Origin: an uncultured Prevotella sp.
Lineage (GTDB): Bacteria > Bacteroidota > Bacteroidia > Bacteroidales > Bacteroidaceae
Length of the DNA: 64,000 bases
Assembly (NCBI GenBank): GCA_900553465.1
Contig: USDT01000002.1
Span: 68,901-132,900 of the forward strand
Reading direction: 5' to 3'
The translations under genes were made by a program, and so were the position numbers. Shown here one piece after another: positions 56,342 through 64,000 of this stretch (positions are counted from its first letter, which is position 1; each line of letters begins with the position of its first letter). Under the pieces are notes generated by a model. The model was not told the origin of the DNA. It saw nothing but the letters and a program-made list of their open reading frames with translations, and searched no databases.

Positions 56342-56723
56342 CGTCTATAAGCATTATCACTTCGTCCTTCAGCTCGTCGGGCAAGGATATGCCACGCAGG
56401 GTGAGGCTGCGGCACCAGGTCTGTACTTCGTCCTGACGCATGGTGTGCAACACCTCGCAGAACTGTTCAACTTCCTCCTGATCGTAGCTGTCAGACTGCC
56501 GTCCGGCGAATTTGTCGAGTTCCTCGTCGTCGAAATATTCTATCTCTTTTGTGGCGGCTTCCATCATGCATTCCTGTTCGCATTTGGCTGATGTGCCGTC
56601 GCAAGTGGCGCATGAGGACGCAGTATTGTCGTTGTTTCCAGTGCCGCCTATGTTCATTCGGCTCCATATAAGTCCTGCTACAAGCAACAGGACGCCTGTA
56701 AGTGTGATCCAGAGTACGGACAT
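56328..56723 (-). CDS. Small single-pass membrane protein with Cys motif, unknown function
   Basis: The 131-aa protein has an N-terminal membrane helix (about residues 2-20, SVLWITLTGVLLLVAGLIW), then C-x2-C-x6-C-x3-C (Cys38, 41, 48 and 52 in SSCATCDGTSAKCEQEC), and an acidic helical C-terminal domain with DEELDKFAGRQ and FCEVLHTMRQDEVQTWC. The spacing suggests metal or Fe-S binding, not proven. It stands between aroA (9 bp upstream) and the metal ABC permease (14-bp overlap). Confidence 0.75.
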   Translation of the reverse strand: MSVLWITLTGVLLLVAGLIWSRMNIGGTGNNDNTASSCATCDGTSAKCEQECMMEAATKEIEYFDDEELDKFAGRQSDSYDQEEVEQFCEVLHTMRQDEVQTWCRSLTLRGISLPDELKDEVIMLIDDEHS

Positions 56724-56732
56724 GTCGGTGTT

Positions 56733-57983
56733 TTACGGTCTTTCGTTTATAATAAATCCGGCCTTGCGCAGGTCGTTCCAGAAGTGTGGATATGATTTCG
56801 ACACCACTTCCGGATTGTTTATATTGATGTCGCCAGCAATGAGACTTGCCGGTGCCAGTGAGAGTGCCATGCGGTGATCTTCGTATGTGTCGAATGTCGG
56901 GCCGGATGGTTCGCAGCGTTGTCCGTCCCAGCATAGCGTGTCGTCGTTCTCGTCGGTGAGAGCTATACCAAGTTTGCGCAGTTCGTTTTTCAGCGCGCTT
57001 ATGCGGTCGGTCTCCTTTATTCTGAGGCTCGCCAGTCCGGTGAAACGGAATGGAATGTCTCTCATGGCGCATGTTACAACAACCGTTTGCGCAAGGTCGG
57101 GCGAACTGATGAAGTCGTAGTCGAGTCTTGGCAGCATGCAGGGCACCTTCTTAAGGGTGACGGTTGTGGCGCGTCCTTCCTCTTTCGACTCGAAGAGAGT
57201 TTTTATTCCGAGCAACGAGAATATGTATTTCACCACAGAGTCACCCTGTTTGGAGCCGTCGTAAAGGCCGGTTAGTCTTATTGAGGACTCTTCGTCGCCG
57301 CACAGTGCAAGCATCTCATACCAGTAGGATGCCGCGCTCCAGTCGCTCTCTATTGTGTATGGGCGTTGTATGTAGGGCTTGGCGTTCACAGTTACAGTGT
57401 CCATCTCGCTCCAGTCGGTGTCTGCTCCGAATTCGCGCATCATCCAGAGCGTGAGATCAATGTACGGACGTGACACTATTTCGCCAGTCATCTTCAGTTC
57501 CAGTCCGTTGGTCAGAACAGGACCGATCATGAGCAGGGCCGAGATATACTGTGAGCTTACATTGCCCGGTATCTCCACATGTCCGCCGTCGAGCTGTCTG
57601 CCTCTGATGTGCAGTGGCGGGAAACCTTCCTCGCCCAGATACTCTATGTCGGCTCCGAGATAGCGCAGCGCATCAACGAGCGGACCTATGGGGCGGTGTT
57701 TCATGCGCTCGGTTCCGGTGATGGTATGTTCGCCTGGAGTAGCTGCGAAGTAGGCTGTGAGAAACCGCATGGCCGTTCCTGCCGCTTTGATATCAACCGT
57801 CTGCGGACGATGTTCCAGCGCGTGTAGTATCACTTCCGTATCGTCGCAGTCGGAAAGATTGTCGGGCAGAGTGTCGCCTCCCGACAGGGCGTGTATTATC
57901 AGAGCGCGGTTGCTGATGCTTTTGGATGCCGGCAGCGCTATGGTAGTGTCTATTTGTTTTGGTGCGGATATGTTGTATTGCAT
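56733..57983 (-). CDS. aroA: 3-phosphoshikimate 1-carboxyvinyltransferase (EPSP synthase)
   Basis: The 416-aa shikimate-pathway enzyme has ALPASKSISNRALIIHAL, AAGTAMRFLTAYFA (family pattern with GTxxR), PLVDALRYLGADIEYLGEEG, NVSSQYISALLMIGP, and a late LRIKETDRISALKNEL and EDHRMALSLA. Long in-frame codons reach 58253, but the promoter at 58021-58051 and the family N-terminus support the ATG at 57983. It heads the operon leading to porW, porX and tsaE. Confidence 0.94.
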   Translation of the reverse strand: MQYNISAPKQIDTTIALPASKSISNRALIIHALSGGDTLPDNLSDCDDTEVILHALEHRPQTVDIKAAGTAMRFLTAYFAATPGEHTITGTERMKHRPIGPLVDALRYLGADIEYLGEEGFPPLHIRGRQLDGGHVEIPGNVSSQYISALLMIGPVLTNGLELKMTGEIVSRPYIDLTLWMMREFGADTDWSEMDTVTVNAKPYIQRPYTIESDWSAASYWYEMLALCGDEESSIRLTGLYDGSKQGDSVVKYIFSLLGIKTLFESKEEGRATTVTLKKVPCMLPRLDYDFISSPDLAQTVVVTCAMRDIPFRFTGLASLRIKETDRISALKNELRKLGIALTDENDDTLCWDGQRCEPSGPTFDTYEDHRMALSLAPASLIAGDININNPEVVSKSYPHFWNDLRKAGFIINERP

Positions 57984-58020
57984 GTTGTTTGAGTTTGAAG
58001 AGTCAGGATTTCTTTTGGTA

Positions 58021-58051
58021 CAAAGGTAACTAAAATATTTTGTCTGCCCAA
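58021..58051 (-). promoter_or_regulatory. Promoter of the aroA-porWX-tsaE operon
   Basis: On the minus strand TTTG near 58048-58051, about 19 nt, then TACCTTTG (58021-58028) match the consensus, about 40 bp before the aroA ATG. Confidence 0.75.
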
Positions 58052-58238
58052 AAATGTTAACTATGTATGACATGTGTTTGCATTTATATAACAAGCAGCT
58101 GATACTTTGTGTTTTTCTAAGACATATGAGGATGTAGTGGCTCCTGCTGTAGTATATAGGGCCGTGGACGACATGTAACGGATATGGATGAAGGGTGGGG
58201 CTAAGCTGTATTGCGTTTGTATGAATATGCAGAAACTG

Positions 58239-58643
58239 TGAATAAATATTCATTATGTGTGGACGTCAACCCGACGAGAGTGTCGTTGGCGTGGATAAAA
58301 GGGTGTTTGGTTGCAAATACGCGAGTTTTGAGCAGCTTTGCTAAATTGTTGTCAGTCAATAGTTTGGATGTTTTTGTGACGCGAAACGCCGGTGATGGCC
58401 GTGCGGAATGGTCTTTGTTGTGTCCCAAAATAGCCCGTTTCATGTGGCATTATGGTTCATTATGACGTGTGGAATGCTGCTTATTGTGATGCGAAAAAGT
58501 CTTTATTGTTATGCGTGCGAAAAATTTTGAATGTAAAATTGTATGGATATTTATATTTTATGCAATTAAAGACGTGATCTCGTTTCTATTTTTCAATTTT
58601 TTGTTGTCAAAATTTTTTACTGTCCGTATTGCATATTTATACA
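58239..58643. repeat. Intergenic 22-nt-array element, copy G, bracketed by ARG-box-like palindromes
   Basis: This lies in the 860-bp gap between aroA and tRNA-Pro. It begins with TGAATAAATATTCA (58239-58252), a match to the enterobacterial ARG-box core TGAATWWWWATTCA, and ends with TGCATATTTATACA (58630-58643). Inside are TGCAAATACGCGAG (as in copy F), a decayed array of about four 22-nt units (58394-58491, ending GGAATGCTGCTTATTGTGA, plus-sense), and a minus-sense T-rich box (TTTTTTGTTGTCAAAATTTT, about 58596-58615). It is more diverged than copy F but has the same order. Confidence 0.68.
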
Positions 58644-58796
58644 TTTTTCGGTGCTGTAGTGGAGTTGCGTGAAGTTATGTTAGGGCTTGTCAGGAAGGCG
58701 TGTTGACGTGGGCGATGGACGGTTCAGAGGGTGCGTTATATACAGAATGTGACGATTGTAAAAATTAGTTAAACATACGGTATTTGTCGCGGCATG

Positions 58797-58829
58797 TTTG
58801 CATATTACAAATAAAAATGATTACCTTTG
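58797..58829 (+). promoter_or_regulatory. Promoter of tRNA-Pro
   Basis: TTTG (58797-58800), 21 nt, TACCTTTG (58822-58829), a consensus match 19 bp before the mature tRNA 5' end. Confidence 0.8.
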
Positions 58830-58847
58830 CAACGCTTTTTGCAGAAA

Positions 58848-58921
58848 CGGGATGTAGCGCAGTTGGTTAGCGTACACGTCTGGGGGGCGTGTGGTCGCTG
58901 GTTCGAGTCCAGTCATCCCGA
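58848..58921 (+). tRNA. tRNA-Pro (GGG)
   Basis: Cloverleaf: acceptor CGGGATG with CATCCCG, D-arm GCGCAGTTGGTTAGCGT, anticodon stem CACGT/GCGTG with loop CTGGGGG (anticodon GGG), T-arm CTGGTTCGAGTCCAG, discriminator A. CCA is not encoded. A run of eight T follows two bases after the end and may stop transcription. Confidence 0.96.
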
Positions 58922-59025
58922 CTTTTTTTTACCATAATTCAGCTTATTGTTCATTTTCCTTAAACATACTCATCTCCGATAAATGGTTTTGCATAACGGA
59001 GCATGAATAAAAAACTTAATTTACA

Positions 59026-60669
59026 ATGAAGAAACTGTTTTTAGCAATGTTTGTCACGGCGTTTGCGTTCAATGCATCGGCTATGCCTGCATCCGACAGC
59101 AACAACGGCAATGACGAACAGACAACCCTTGCCATCCGCAATCTTGAACGTTCGATGAAACTTGTGGATGACGTGATTTCAAGGTGTTTCACAGGTGCCG
59201 GCAAGAAAATGGAAATGAAGGACGTTTATGATCTCAAGCGTCACACCCACGAGGACGGAACGTCGGACGTATGGCCTTATACAGCTGTGATGGAGGCTGT
59301 GAATTCTATTCTTGAAGGCATAACAGCTCTGAAGGATGTTGCACCTGAGTTTTACGAACTTGATCATGAAAAGTATGTGAATCTTCTGAACGACCTTTAT
59401 TCATCAATAAGGTATTACGCAGGCAGCTATGAGCTTGTTTCTTATGCCCGCACAACAAAGTGGTATGACATCTACGGTGTACACCGTGGTGCAAGACCGG
59501 GTGAGGCTACAGTGACCGGCATCGAGAATGTTTATGATGACCAGATGTGGCTGGCACGCGAGTTCATTCGCGCTTACAAGAATACCGGTAAGGAAGTTTA
59601 TAAAAATCGTGCCGAATATCTTATCGAGTATATTCTCGACGGATGGGATGTTTGTGTAGACTCACGCGGAAACGAGTACGGAGGTATCACTTGGGGACCG
59701 GGTTACAACTCAAAGCACGCCTGCAGCAACTCGCCGGTCATCTCGCCGTTGGTATGGCTCGCAGAGATGTATAAGGGCAGCGACGAGACAACCACACATT
59801 ATTATGTGAATACAGACAACACACGTTCGTCGAAGACTGTGAACAAATATGAATATTATCTTGACTACGCCAAGAAGGTATACGCATGGCAGAAGGAACA
59901 TCTTTATGATGAGAAGACCGGATGTTTCCATGACATGTGCGGTGGCGTTATCGGTGAAATACAGTATGAGGAAGTTGACGGTGTGAGATATCGCAAGCAT
60001 GTCGATATAGGTGGCCCGGGCGGAACACAGTACACATACAACACAGGAACAATGCTCTGCGGTGCGGTTGACCTTTATCTTGCAACAGGCGATGAGTATT
60101 ATCTCAATGAGGCAAAGGAGATAGCAACAGATTCTTACGAGCACTTCCGCGGCACACGCCAGACAATAAACGGTGAGACTTACTTCCCGTTCCCTTATGA
60201 TACAGACGCTCTGAACGGTTTCAACGCATGGTTCAACAACGTTCTGCTCCGTGCATATGTTGATGCTGTACCTTACGCAGAGTTCGAAAACCGTCTCGGT
60301 GCGAAAGACAACAATGCAAAGCGTGGTTGCGATAACTTCCAGGACAACCTTGACTATGCATATGACAACTATCTGCAGGATGGATTCCTTCCAAACAATC
60401 TGCTCGGCGGATGGGAGTCGAACACCAAGACAAAGGCTTTCCATCAGGTTTCATACGCTGCTGAGTATGCAAAACTCGTGCAGTATCTGGTGAATACAGA
60501 CGAGAGCACCGGTATCAAAAATTTTAATAAGGAGACTGCTGAGAAATACGTCAACGTGTATGCAGTTGACGGCCGTCAGGTGCGCAGCAATGTCTCCAGA
60601 GATAAAGCACTTGACGGACTGAAGAGCGGCATTTATGTCGTTGACGGTGAGAAGCATATTGTGAAATGA
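59026..60669 (+). CDS. Secreted glycoside hydrolase family 76 enzyme with type IX sorting domain
   Basis: The 547-aa protein has a signal peptide (residues 1 to about 19). An (alpha/alpha)6-type domain carries the GH76 Asp pair in VYDDQMWLAREFIRAY (Asp171, Asp172), plus YGGITWGPGYNSKHACSNSP and GGTQYTYNTGTMLCGAVDLY. GH76 enzymes are mostly endo-alpha-1,6-mannanases. The end (VNVYAVDGRQVRSNVSRDKA, then LKSGIYVVDGEKHIVK) looks like a type A C-terminal sorting domain for the type IX system, fitting the PorX/PorW genes nearby. It reads from just after tRNA-Pro and has its own terminator. Confidence 0.87.
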   Translation: MKKLFLAMFVTAFAFNASAMPASDSNNGNDEQTTLAIRNLERSMKLVDDVISRCFTGAGKKMEMKDVYDLKRHTHEDGTSDVWPYTAVMEAVNSILEGITALKDVAPEFYELDHEKYVNLLNDLYSSIRYYAGSYELVSYARTTKWYDIYGVHRGARPGEATVTGIENVYDDQMWLAREFIRAYKNTGKEVYKNRAEYLIEYILDGWDVCVDSRGNEYGGITWGPGYNSKHACSNSPVISPLVWLAEMYKGSDETTTHYYVNTDNTRSSKTVNKYEYYLDYAKKVYAWQKEHLYDEKTGCFHDMCGGVIGEIQYEEVDGVRYRKHVDIGGPGGTQYTYNTGTMLCGAVDLYLATGDEYYLNEAKEIATDSYEHFRGTRQTINGETYFPFPYDTDALNGFNAWFNNVLLRAYVDAVPYAEFENRLGAKDNNAKRGCDNFQDNLDYAYDNYLQDGFLPNNLLGGWESNTKTKAFHQVSYAAEYAKLVQYLVNTDESTGIKNFNKETAEKYVNVYAVDGRQVRSNVSRDKALDGLKSGIYVVDGEKHIVK

Positions 60670-60746
60670 CATGAAACACGGCTGACGGAGCAGCATGGAT
60701 GCTCAGGCAATATGGATGTCTGTCCATTGTGCGGCCGGATAAGTAT

Positions 60747-60788
60747 AGAGCGGGATGCGGAGTATCTGCATCCCGCTTTTCTTTTGTA
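60747..60788 (+). terminator. Terminator after the GH76 gene
   Basis: A 10-bp stem, AGCGGGATGC with GCATCCCGCT around a 9-nt loop, is followed by TTTCTTTTG. The rest of the 338-bp gap to 61007 holds the promoter of the next gene. Confidence 0.85.
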
Positions 60789-60925
60789 TGTACAGACGTG
60801 CTCGTTCTTGTATGTTGCGTATGTGCGGGAATATGTTGTTGACAGTATTTGTTTCGCATTGTTTTACGCTTTCTGAAGACGATTGGACGTCACGTCATGG
60901 CTGATGTCATAAAATGTATCAAACT

Positions 60926-60957
60926 CTTGCATGATGATTATAAAATGCTTATTTTTG
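60926..60957 (+). promoter_or_regulatory. Promoter of the endonuclease I gene
   Basis: CTTG (60926-60929, one mismatch to TTTG), 20 nt, then TATTTTTG (60950-60957), an exact -7 match about 50 bp before the ATG. Confidence 0.65.
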
Positions 60958-61007
60958 TAGTCTGCATTTTACTGTAACTCACGACAATCAACTTAATACA
61001 TAAGGAT

Positions 61008-62531
61008 ATGAATATAAGCAAAAGAAACATTATGTTTACTGCTGCATTGTTCATGCTTGTGCAGATGTTCGCGCAGGGTCCGAACAATAGCGGTACTTAT
61101 TATCAGCAGGCCGACGGAAAGAAAGGCAGTGCATTGAAAACGGCACTCTGGTCGGTAATAAAGAGTCATACGGAGCGTTCGTATGATAATCTGTGGGACG
61201 ATTTCAGAACTACCGACCGCCGCAGCGACGGCAAGGTATGGGACATGTATTCGAGTACGACAAACTATACTTTCGGTGCAGACCAAGCCGGAAACTATAA
61301 GAAGGAGGGTGACGTTTACAACCGTGAGCATTCTTTCCCGAAAAGTTGGTTCAACGACGCCAAGCCTATGTATACAGATCTCTTTCATCTTGTGCCGACA
61401 GACGGTTATGTGAACAGTAAACGTAGTAATTATCCATTTGGTGAAACCAATGGAGAAGATTATCAGTCGAACGGCGGATTCAGCAAGCGGGGTAAATGTA
61501 CTGTGTCCGGATATTCTGGTATTGTGTTCGAACCAAACGACGAATACAAGGGCGATTTCGCACGCATCTATTTCTATATGGTGACCTGTTATGAGGACAA
61601 AGTGCAGGGATGGAGCTGCGATATGCTCGACGGCACGAAGTATCCGGCATACAAGACATGGGTGGTGGATATGCTCCTGCGTTGGGCGAAGGAAGATCCG
61701 GTGAGCCAGAAGGAGATAGACCGCAATAATGCCGTGTATGGAATACAGCACAACCGTAACCCGTATGTAGACTATCCTGGACTGGAACAGTATGTATGGG
61801 GCACAATGACAGACATGGCTTTCAGCTATGACAACTACGTGGAACCGGAAGGAACGCCGGGCCCGGATCCTGATCCAGATCCGGAACCGACGCCGACGGG
61901 AGCGACTTATGAGAAGATATCGTCCACAGATGATCTGCTTACGGGTTATAATTATCTGATTGTTTATGAGCAGAACGGTACTGATCAATCTGTAGCGATG
62001 GGCGATCAGAGTGGTGACATCAGAGGTTGTGCGGCAGTTACAGCTGCTGACGGCAAGGTGGTCATCGACGATGCCGATGCAAAGAATGTGCATGCACTCA
62101 CACTGGAAGGAACAGCCGGTGCATACACCCTGCGTGATGTGAACAACGGAACATATCTTTCATATTCGGGTTCAAGCAATAAACTCTATTCTACGGCGAG
62201 CGTCACAGGCGACAACGAGCGTTGGGACATAACATTCAGTGGTGGCAACGCAATGATAGAGAATGCTGCGGTGAGTGGCCGTGTGATATATTATAATGTG
62301 TCGTCCCCGCGTTTTGCTTGCTACAAGAATGCTCTGGCGTATGTCGCTCTCTATCGCAGCACCACATCGACAGGCCTCGGTTCTGTCACGACAGACGATG
62401 CCGCACAGACTGTGCGTGTGTATAGCATCACCGGAGTTATGGTACGCGACGGTGTGCAGCGCAACGCAGCGCTTGTAGGATTGCCTAAGGGCGTATATAT
62501 AATAGGTGACAGGAAATATGTCGTAAGATAA
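61008..62531 (+). CDS. Secreted endonuclease I family nuclease with type IX sorting domain
   Basis: The 507-aa protein has a signal peptide (about residues 1-22, ending MFAQ). The endonuclease I domain spans roughly 30-280, with NREHSFPKSWFND (His108 as likely base) and DLFHLVPTDGYVNSKRSNYPFG. A Pro/Asp linker (PGPDPDPDPEPTPTG) leads to a beta-domain (about 300-455) and a C-terminal sorting domain (VYSITGVMVRDGVQRN, LPKGVYIIGDRKYVVR). It should degrade extracellular DNA or RNA at the surface. A promoter and a terminator flank it. Confidence 0.9.
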   Translation: MNISKRNIMFTAALFMLVQMFAQGPNNSGTYYQQADGKKGSALKTALWSVIKSHTERSYDNLWDDFRTTDRRSDGKVWDMYSSTTNYTFGADQAGNYKKEGDVYNREHSFPKSWFNDAKPMYTDLFHLVPTDGYVNSKRSNYPFGETNGEDYQSNGGFSKRGKCTVSGYSGIVFEPNDEYKGDFARIYFYMVTCYEDKVQGWSCDMLDGTKYPAYKTWVVDMLLRWAKEDPVSQKEIDRNNAVYGIQHNRNPYVDYPGLEQYVWGTMTDMAFSYDNYVEPEGTPGPDPDPDPEPTPTGATYEKISSTDDLLTGYNYLIVYEQNGTDQSVAMGDQSGDIRGCAAVTAADGKVVIDDADAKNVHALTLEGTAGAYTLRDVNNGTYLSYSGSSNKLYSTASVTGDNERWDITFSGGNAMIENAAVSGRVIYYNVSSPRFACYKNALAYVALYRSTTSTGLGSVTTDDAAQTVRVYSITGVMVRDGVQRNAALVGLPKGVYIIGDRKYVVR

Positions 62532-62549
62532 GCCTGAATAACCGTTAGA

Positions 62550-62605
62550 GGTCATGCCGCGGAGCTGTCTGATATGTAAGGACTCTCCGCGGCATGATTG
62601 TTTGT
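62550..62605 (+). terminator. Terminator after the endonuclease I gene
   Basis: A perfect 13-bp stem, TCATGCCGCGGAG (62552-62564) with CTCCGCGGCATGA (62585-62597) around a 20-nt loop, is followed by TTGTTTGTTG. Confidence 0.85.
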
Positions 62606-62711
62606 TGGCCGTTGTGGAGATATAAATATGTGATTAATTGATAAATATTCCTAATGCTGTGTTGTGAAGATGTATAATTGTGCTATATTAGCCGTATGAT
62701 GTTCTGCATTG

Positions 62712-62719
62712 TATCTTTG
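62712..62719 (+). promoter_or_regulatory. Probable -7 element of the DUF4251-type gene
   Basis: TATCTTTG is an exact TAnnTTTG match 45 bp before the ATG. The -33 partner is poor. Confidence 0.5.
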
Positions 62720-62764
62720 TGATGAGAGATGCGGAAGACATGATTGTTTAATTTTTATATTATT

Positions 62765-63268
62765 ATGGTAATGAAAAAGATTGTTTTTCTGATAGCTGTT
62801 GCGCTGACGCTGATGGCATGTGTCACTGGCAGGACAACAGAAGAGCAGCGCAAACAGAATCTGGCGCTGACGGCACAGAACGTGAGAAAAGCCCTGGACG
62901 ACCGTTATTACACCATAGACATGACGTATATCCGTCCGCGACGTGTGTCAAGCCGTCATCTCGACGGAGGCTATTATCTTCACATTTCGGGCGATTCCAT
63001 ATATTCGTGTCTGCCCTATGTGGGCCGGGCGTATAATGTACCTTACGGCGGAGGCGACGGACTGGACTTTGACGGAGTAATGCAGCAATATAATGAATCG
63101 CGCTCATCGGACGGTAAGGGCACTAAGATTGATATTATAGTCACCAATTCCGAAGACAGATATCAGTATCTGTTGTATGTCGCTGACGACGGCCATGCTA
63201 CGCTCGATGTGTTTCCTGCGTCGCGCGAGGCTATCGCTTTCAATGGTATGATGAGTTTTGACAATTGA
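62765..63268 (+). CDS. DUF4251-type lipoprotein
   Basis: The protein is about 167 aa with a lipobox (LTLMACVTG). The mature part has ALDDRYYTIDMTYIRPRRVSS, LDGGYYLHISGDSIYSCLPYVGRAY and PYGGGDGLDF, which resemble the DUF4251 family of Bacteroidales lipoproteins. Function is unknown. The start is MVMKK at 62765; MKK at 62771 is equally possible, and the extra upstream codons to 62744 are unlikely. Confidence 0.8.
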   Translation: MVMKKIVFLIAVALTLMACVTGRTTEEQRKQNLALTAQNVRKALDDRYYTIDMTYIRPRRVSSRHLDGGYYLHISGDSIYSCLPYVGRAYNVPYGGGDGLDFDGVMQQYNESRSSDGKGTKIDIIVTNSEDRYQYLLYVADDGHATLDVFPASREAIAFNGMMSFDN

Positions 63269-63532
63269 CGGTCATGTTGATTATGAATTGTAATTATGCC
63301 GGTTTGTGATGTTATGTATAATTTTTACATATATGCTTTATTGTATCATAATGTCACGGATTGTATATGTGTATAAGCTATTGAAATATATGCGGTTTGC
63401 AAATTGATAGAGAATGATGCTTATTTATTATGTTTTAAATTAAAAGAAGTGCTGTTTGTGACAATCGAAATCAGCCCTGAAATTAATTCTGAAATAACTT
63501 TAAAAAATAGTGTAAGTTACAATTTAAAAGTA

Positions 63533-63720
63533 TAAATTTGCACCGTCAAAAAGCAGAAGACGGCAATTTTGCCTGCCGCGACAGCGGTAAATGTGTCTTC
63601 TCGAATCTCTTTTTTGACCTCGTCAATCTCTCTCTAATTTGGAACAAACATACTCCAAACACTATGAATCAAAAAACAGAGTGAGGCATGTCTCGTGAGA
63701 AACGTGCCTCGCTTTGTTGT
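63533..63720 (+). ncRNA. Candidate structured non-coding RNA with its own promoter and terminator
   Basis: A -7 box TAAATTTG (63533-63540) is followed by a sequence that can form a three-way junction. AGAAGAC (63555-63561) pairs with GTCTTCT (63595-63601), enclosing hairpins GGCAA/TTGCC and TGCCGC/GCGGTA. CCGTC (63543-63547) could instead pair with GACGG (63559-63563), an exclusive alternative. A U-rich stretch leads to a terminator (GAGGCA with TGCCTC, then CTTTGTTGTTT, about 63682-63722). No ORF of size is present. It could be a 6S-like RNA, another small RNA, or an attenuated leader of a gene beyond the window; I cannot assign a family. Confidence 0.5.
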
Positions 63721-63846
63721 TTCATGGCGTAAGAACTCGCAGTCTGTGGAAATTCTGTGCGTCTTTGTTCGGAATTAATTATTGCCGCAGAATGATGAAA
63801 CATTTCATGACAATGCGCGGTTTTATGCACATCCGTTCACGTTAAG

Positions 63847-64000
63847 TTCATGTTGCTACAGTCGGTAAATCATCATCGCAAGAAGAGAGCATTATTCTCG
63901 TTTCTCTTCCCATGCCTTATATCGGCTTTTTTAAAGAAAACTCATGCGACGGACTTACAGTTTTTCTTGACTTTTTTTTGACAAAATAAAATCGCAAAAG
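63847..64000 (+). repeat. Intergenic 22-nt-array element, copy H, cut by the window end
   Basis: From TTCATGTTGC (63847) the sequence follows the upstream module of copy A (CGGTAAATC, ATGCCTTATATCGG, AGAAAACTCA) into the T-rich box GGACTTACAGTTTTTCTTGA and TTTTTTTTGACAAAATAAAA, nearly identical to copy A. The window ends where the spacer and 22-nt array would follow. The stretch 63269-63532 before the RNA candidate is AT-rich with no feature seen. Confidence 0.8.

Noticed and set aside
58021-58253. N-terminal extension of aroA by 90 codons
   Set aside because: The extension crosses a consensus promoter and lacks family similarity; the internal ATG at 57983 gives the standard EPSP synthase start.

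Overview
The window is from a Bacteroidota chromosome, most probably a Prevotellaceae-like member of the Bacteroidales. Many genes are preceded by the Bacteroidota promoter pattern TTTG-N19-21-TAnnTTTG rather than -35/-10 boxes, and Shine-Dalgarno sites are rare. Type IX secretion regulators (PorX, PorW/SprE) are present together with two secreted enzymes carrying type IX-like C-terminal sorting domains, and lipoproteins and glycan-degrading enzymes are frequent. Most of the window is ordinary chromosomal backbone. There is no prophage, insertion sequence, CRISPR array or rRNA operon.

Layout: 1-1614 is the 3' part of a GH97 glycosidase. 1736-7943 (minus) is a tripartite RND efflux operon (membrane fusion protein, RND pump, TolC-type channel) with a trailing SGNH hydrolase. 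9348-10975 holds frr and rsgA. 10998-13919 (minus) holds an SPFH protein, a ribbon-helix-helix protein, a small membrane protein and a secreted alpha/beta hydrolase. 14242-16377 (minus) is an ECF sigma/anti-sigma-like cassette led by a secreted protein. 17077-20043 holds mnmA, a secreted unknown, a secreted 18-cysteine repeat protein and a YbjQ-family protein. 20163-25165 (minus) is lysS, gpsA, pgi and a HAD phosphatase, with tRNA-Lys(UUU) and an AI-2E-type permease next to it. 27909-30148 is tdk diverging from rsmI and a coiled-coil lipoprotein. 30727-36448 (minus) is a YeiH-type transporter, an AT-rich lgt segment, a large TIM-barrel glycosidase-like protein and tadA. 37549-40619 contains lipoproteins and a secreted unknown. 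40875-42707 is yraN, birA and pyrH. 42946-44677 (minus) is psd, pssA and a DUF4834-like protein, divergent from dnaE and trxA. 49911-57983 (minus) reads aroA, a small Cys-motif membrane protein, a metal ABC permease, porW/sprE, porX and tsaE. 58848-63268 is tRNA-Pro(GGG), a GH76 enzyme, a secreted endonuclease I and a DUF4251-type lipoprotein. 63533-63720 looks like an independent structured RNA.

The most unusual feature is a family of about eight related non-coding intergenic elements, near 8.3-9.0, 16.55-16.93, 25.4-25.95, 30.5-30.65, 36.7-37.2, 49.1-49.6, 58.2-58.65 and 63.85-64.0 kb. The complete members share a modular plan: a T-rich box around TTTTTCTTGACTTTTTT, a spacer, 4-6 degenerate tandem units with an exact 22-nt period (core GATATGGCCCGTTTCAG), an AT-rich spacer, and a block containing AATTCGCGAATT and GGAGAGTCTGC. 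Two members are bracketed by ARG-box-like palindromes, and in those two the 22-nt array appears inverted relative to its flanks. The elements sit in divergent, convergent and co-directional gaps alike and do not look protein-coding. I do not recognise the family; it is my best candidate for something undescribed.

All calls come from reading sequence and translations only. No database search, folding program or alignment software was used, so family names rest on recognised motifs and repeat alignments were made by eye.
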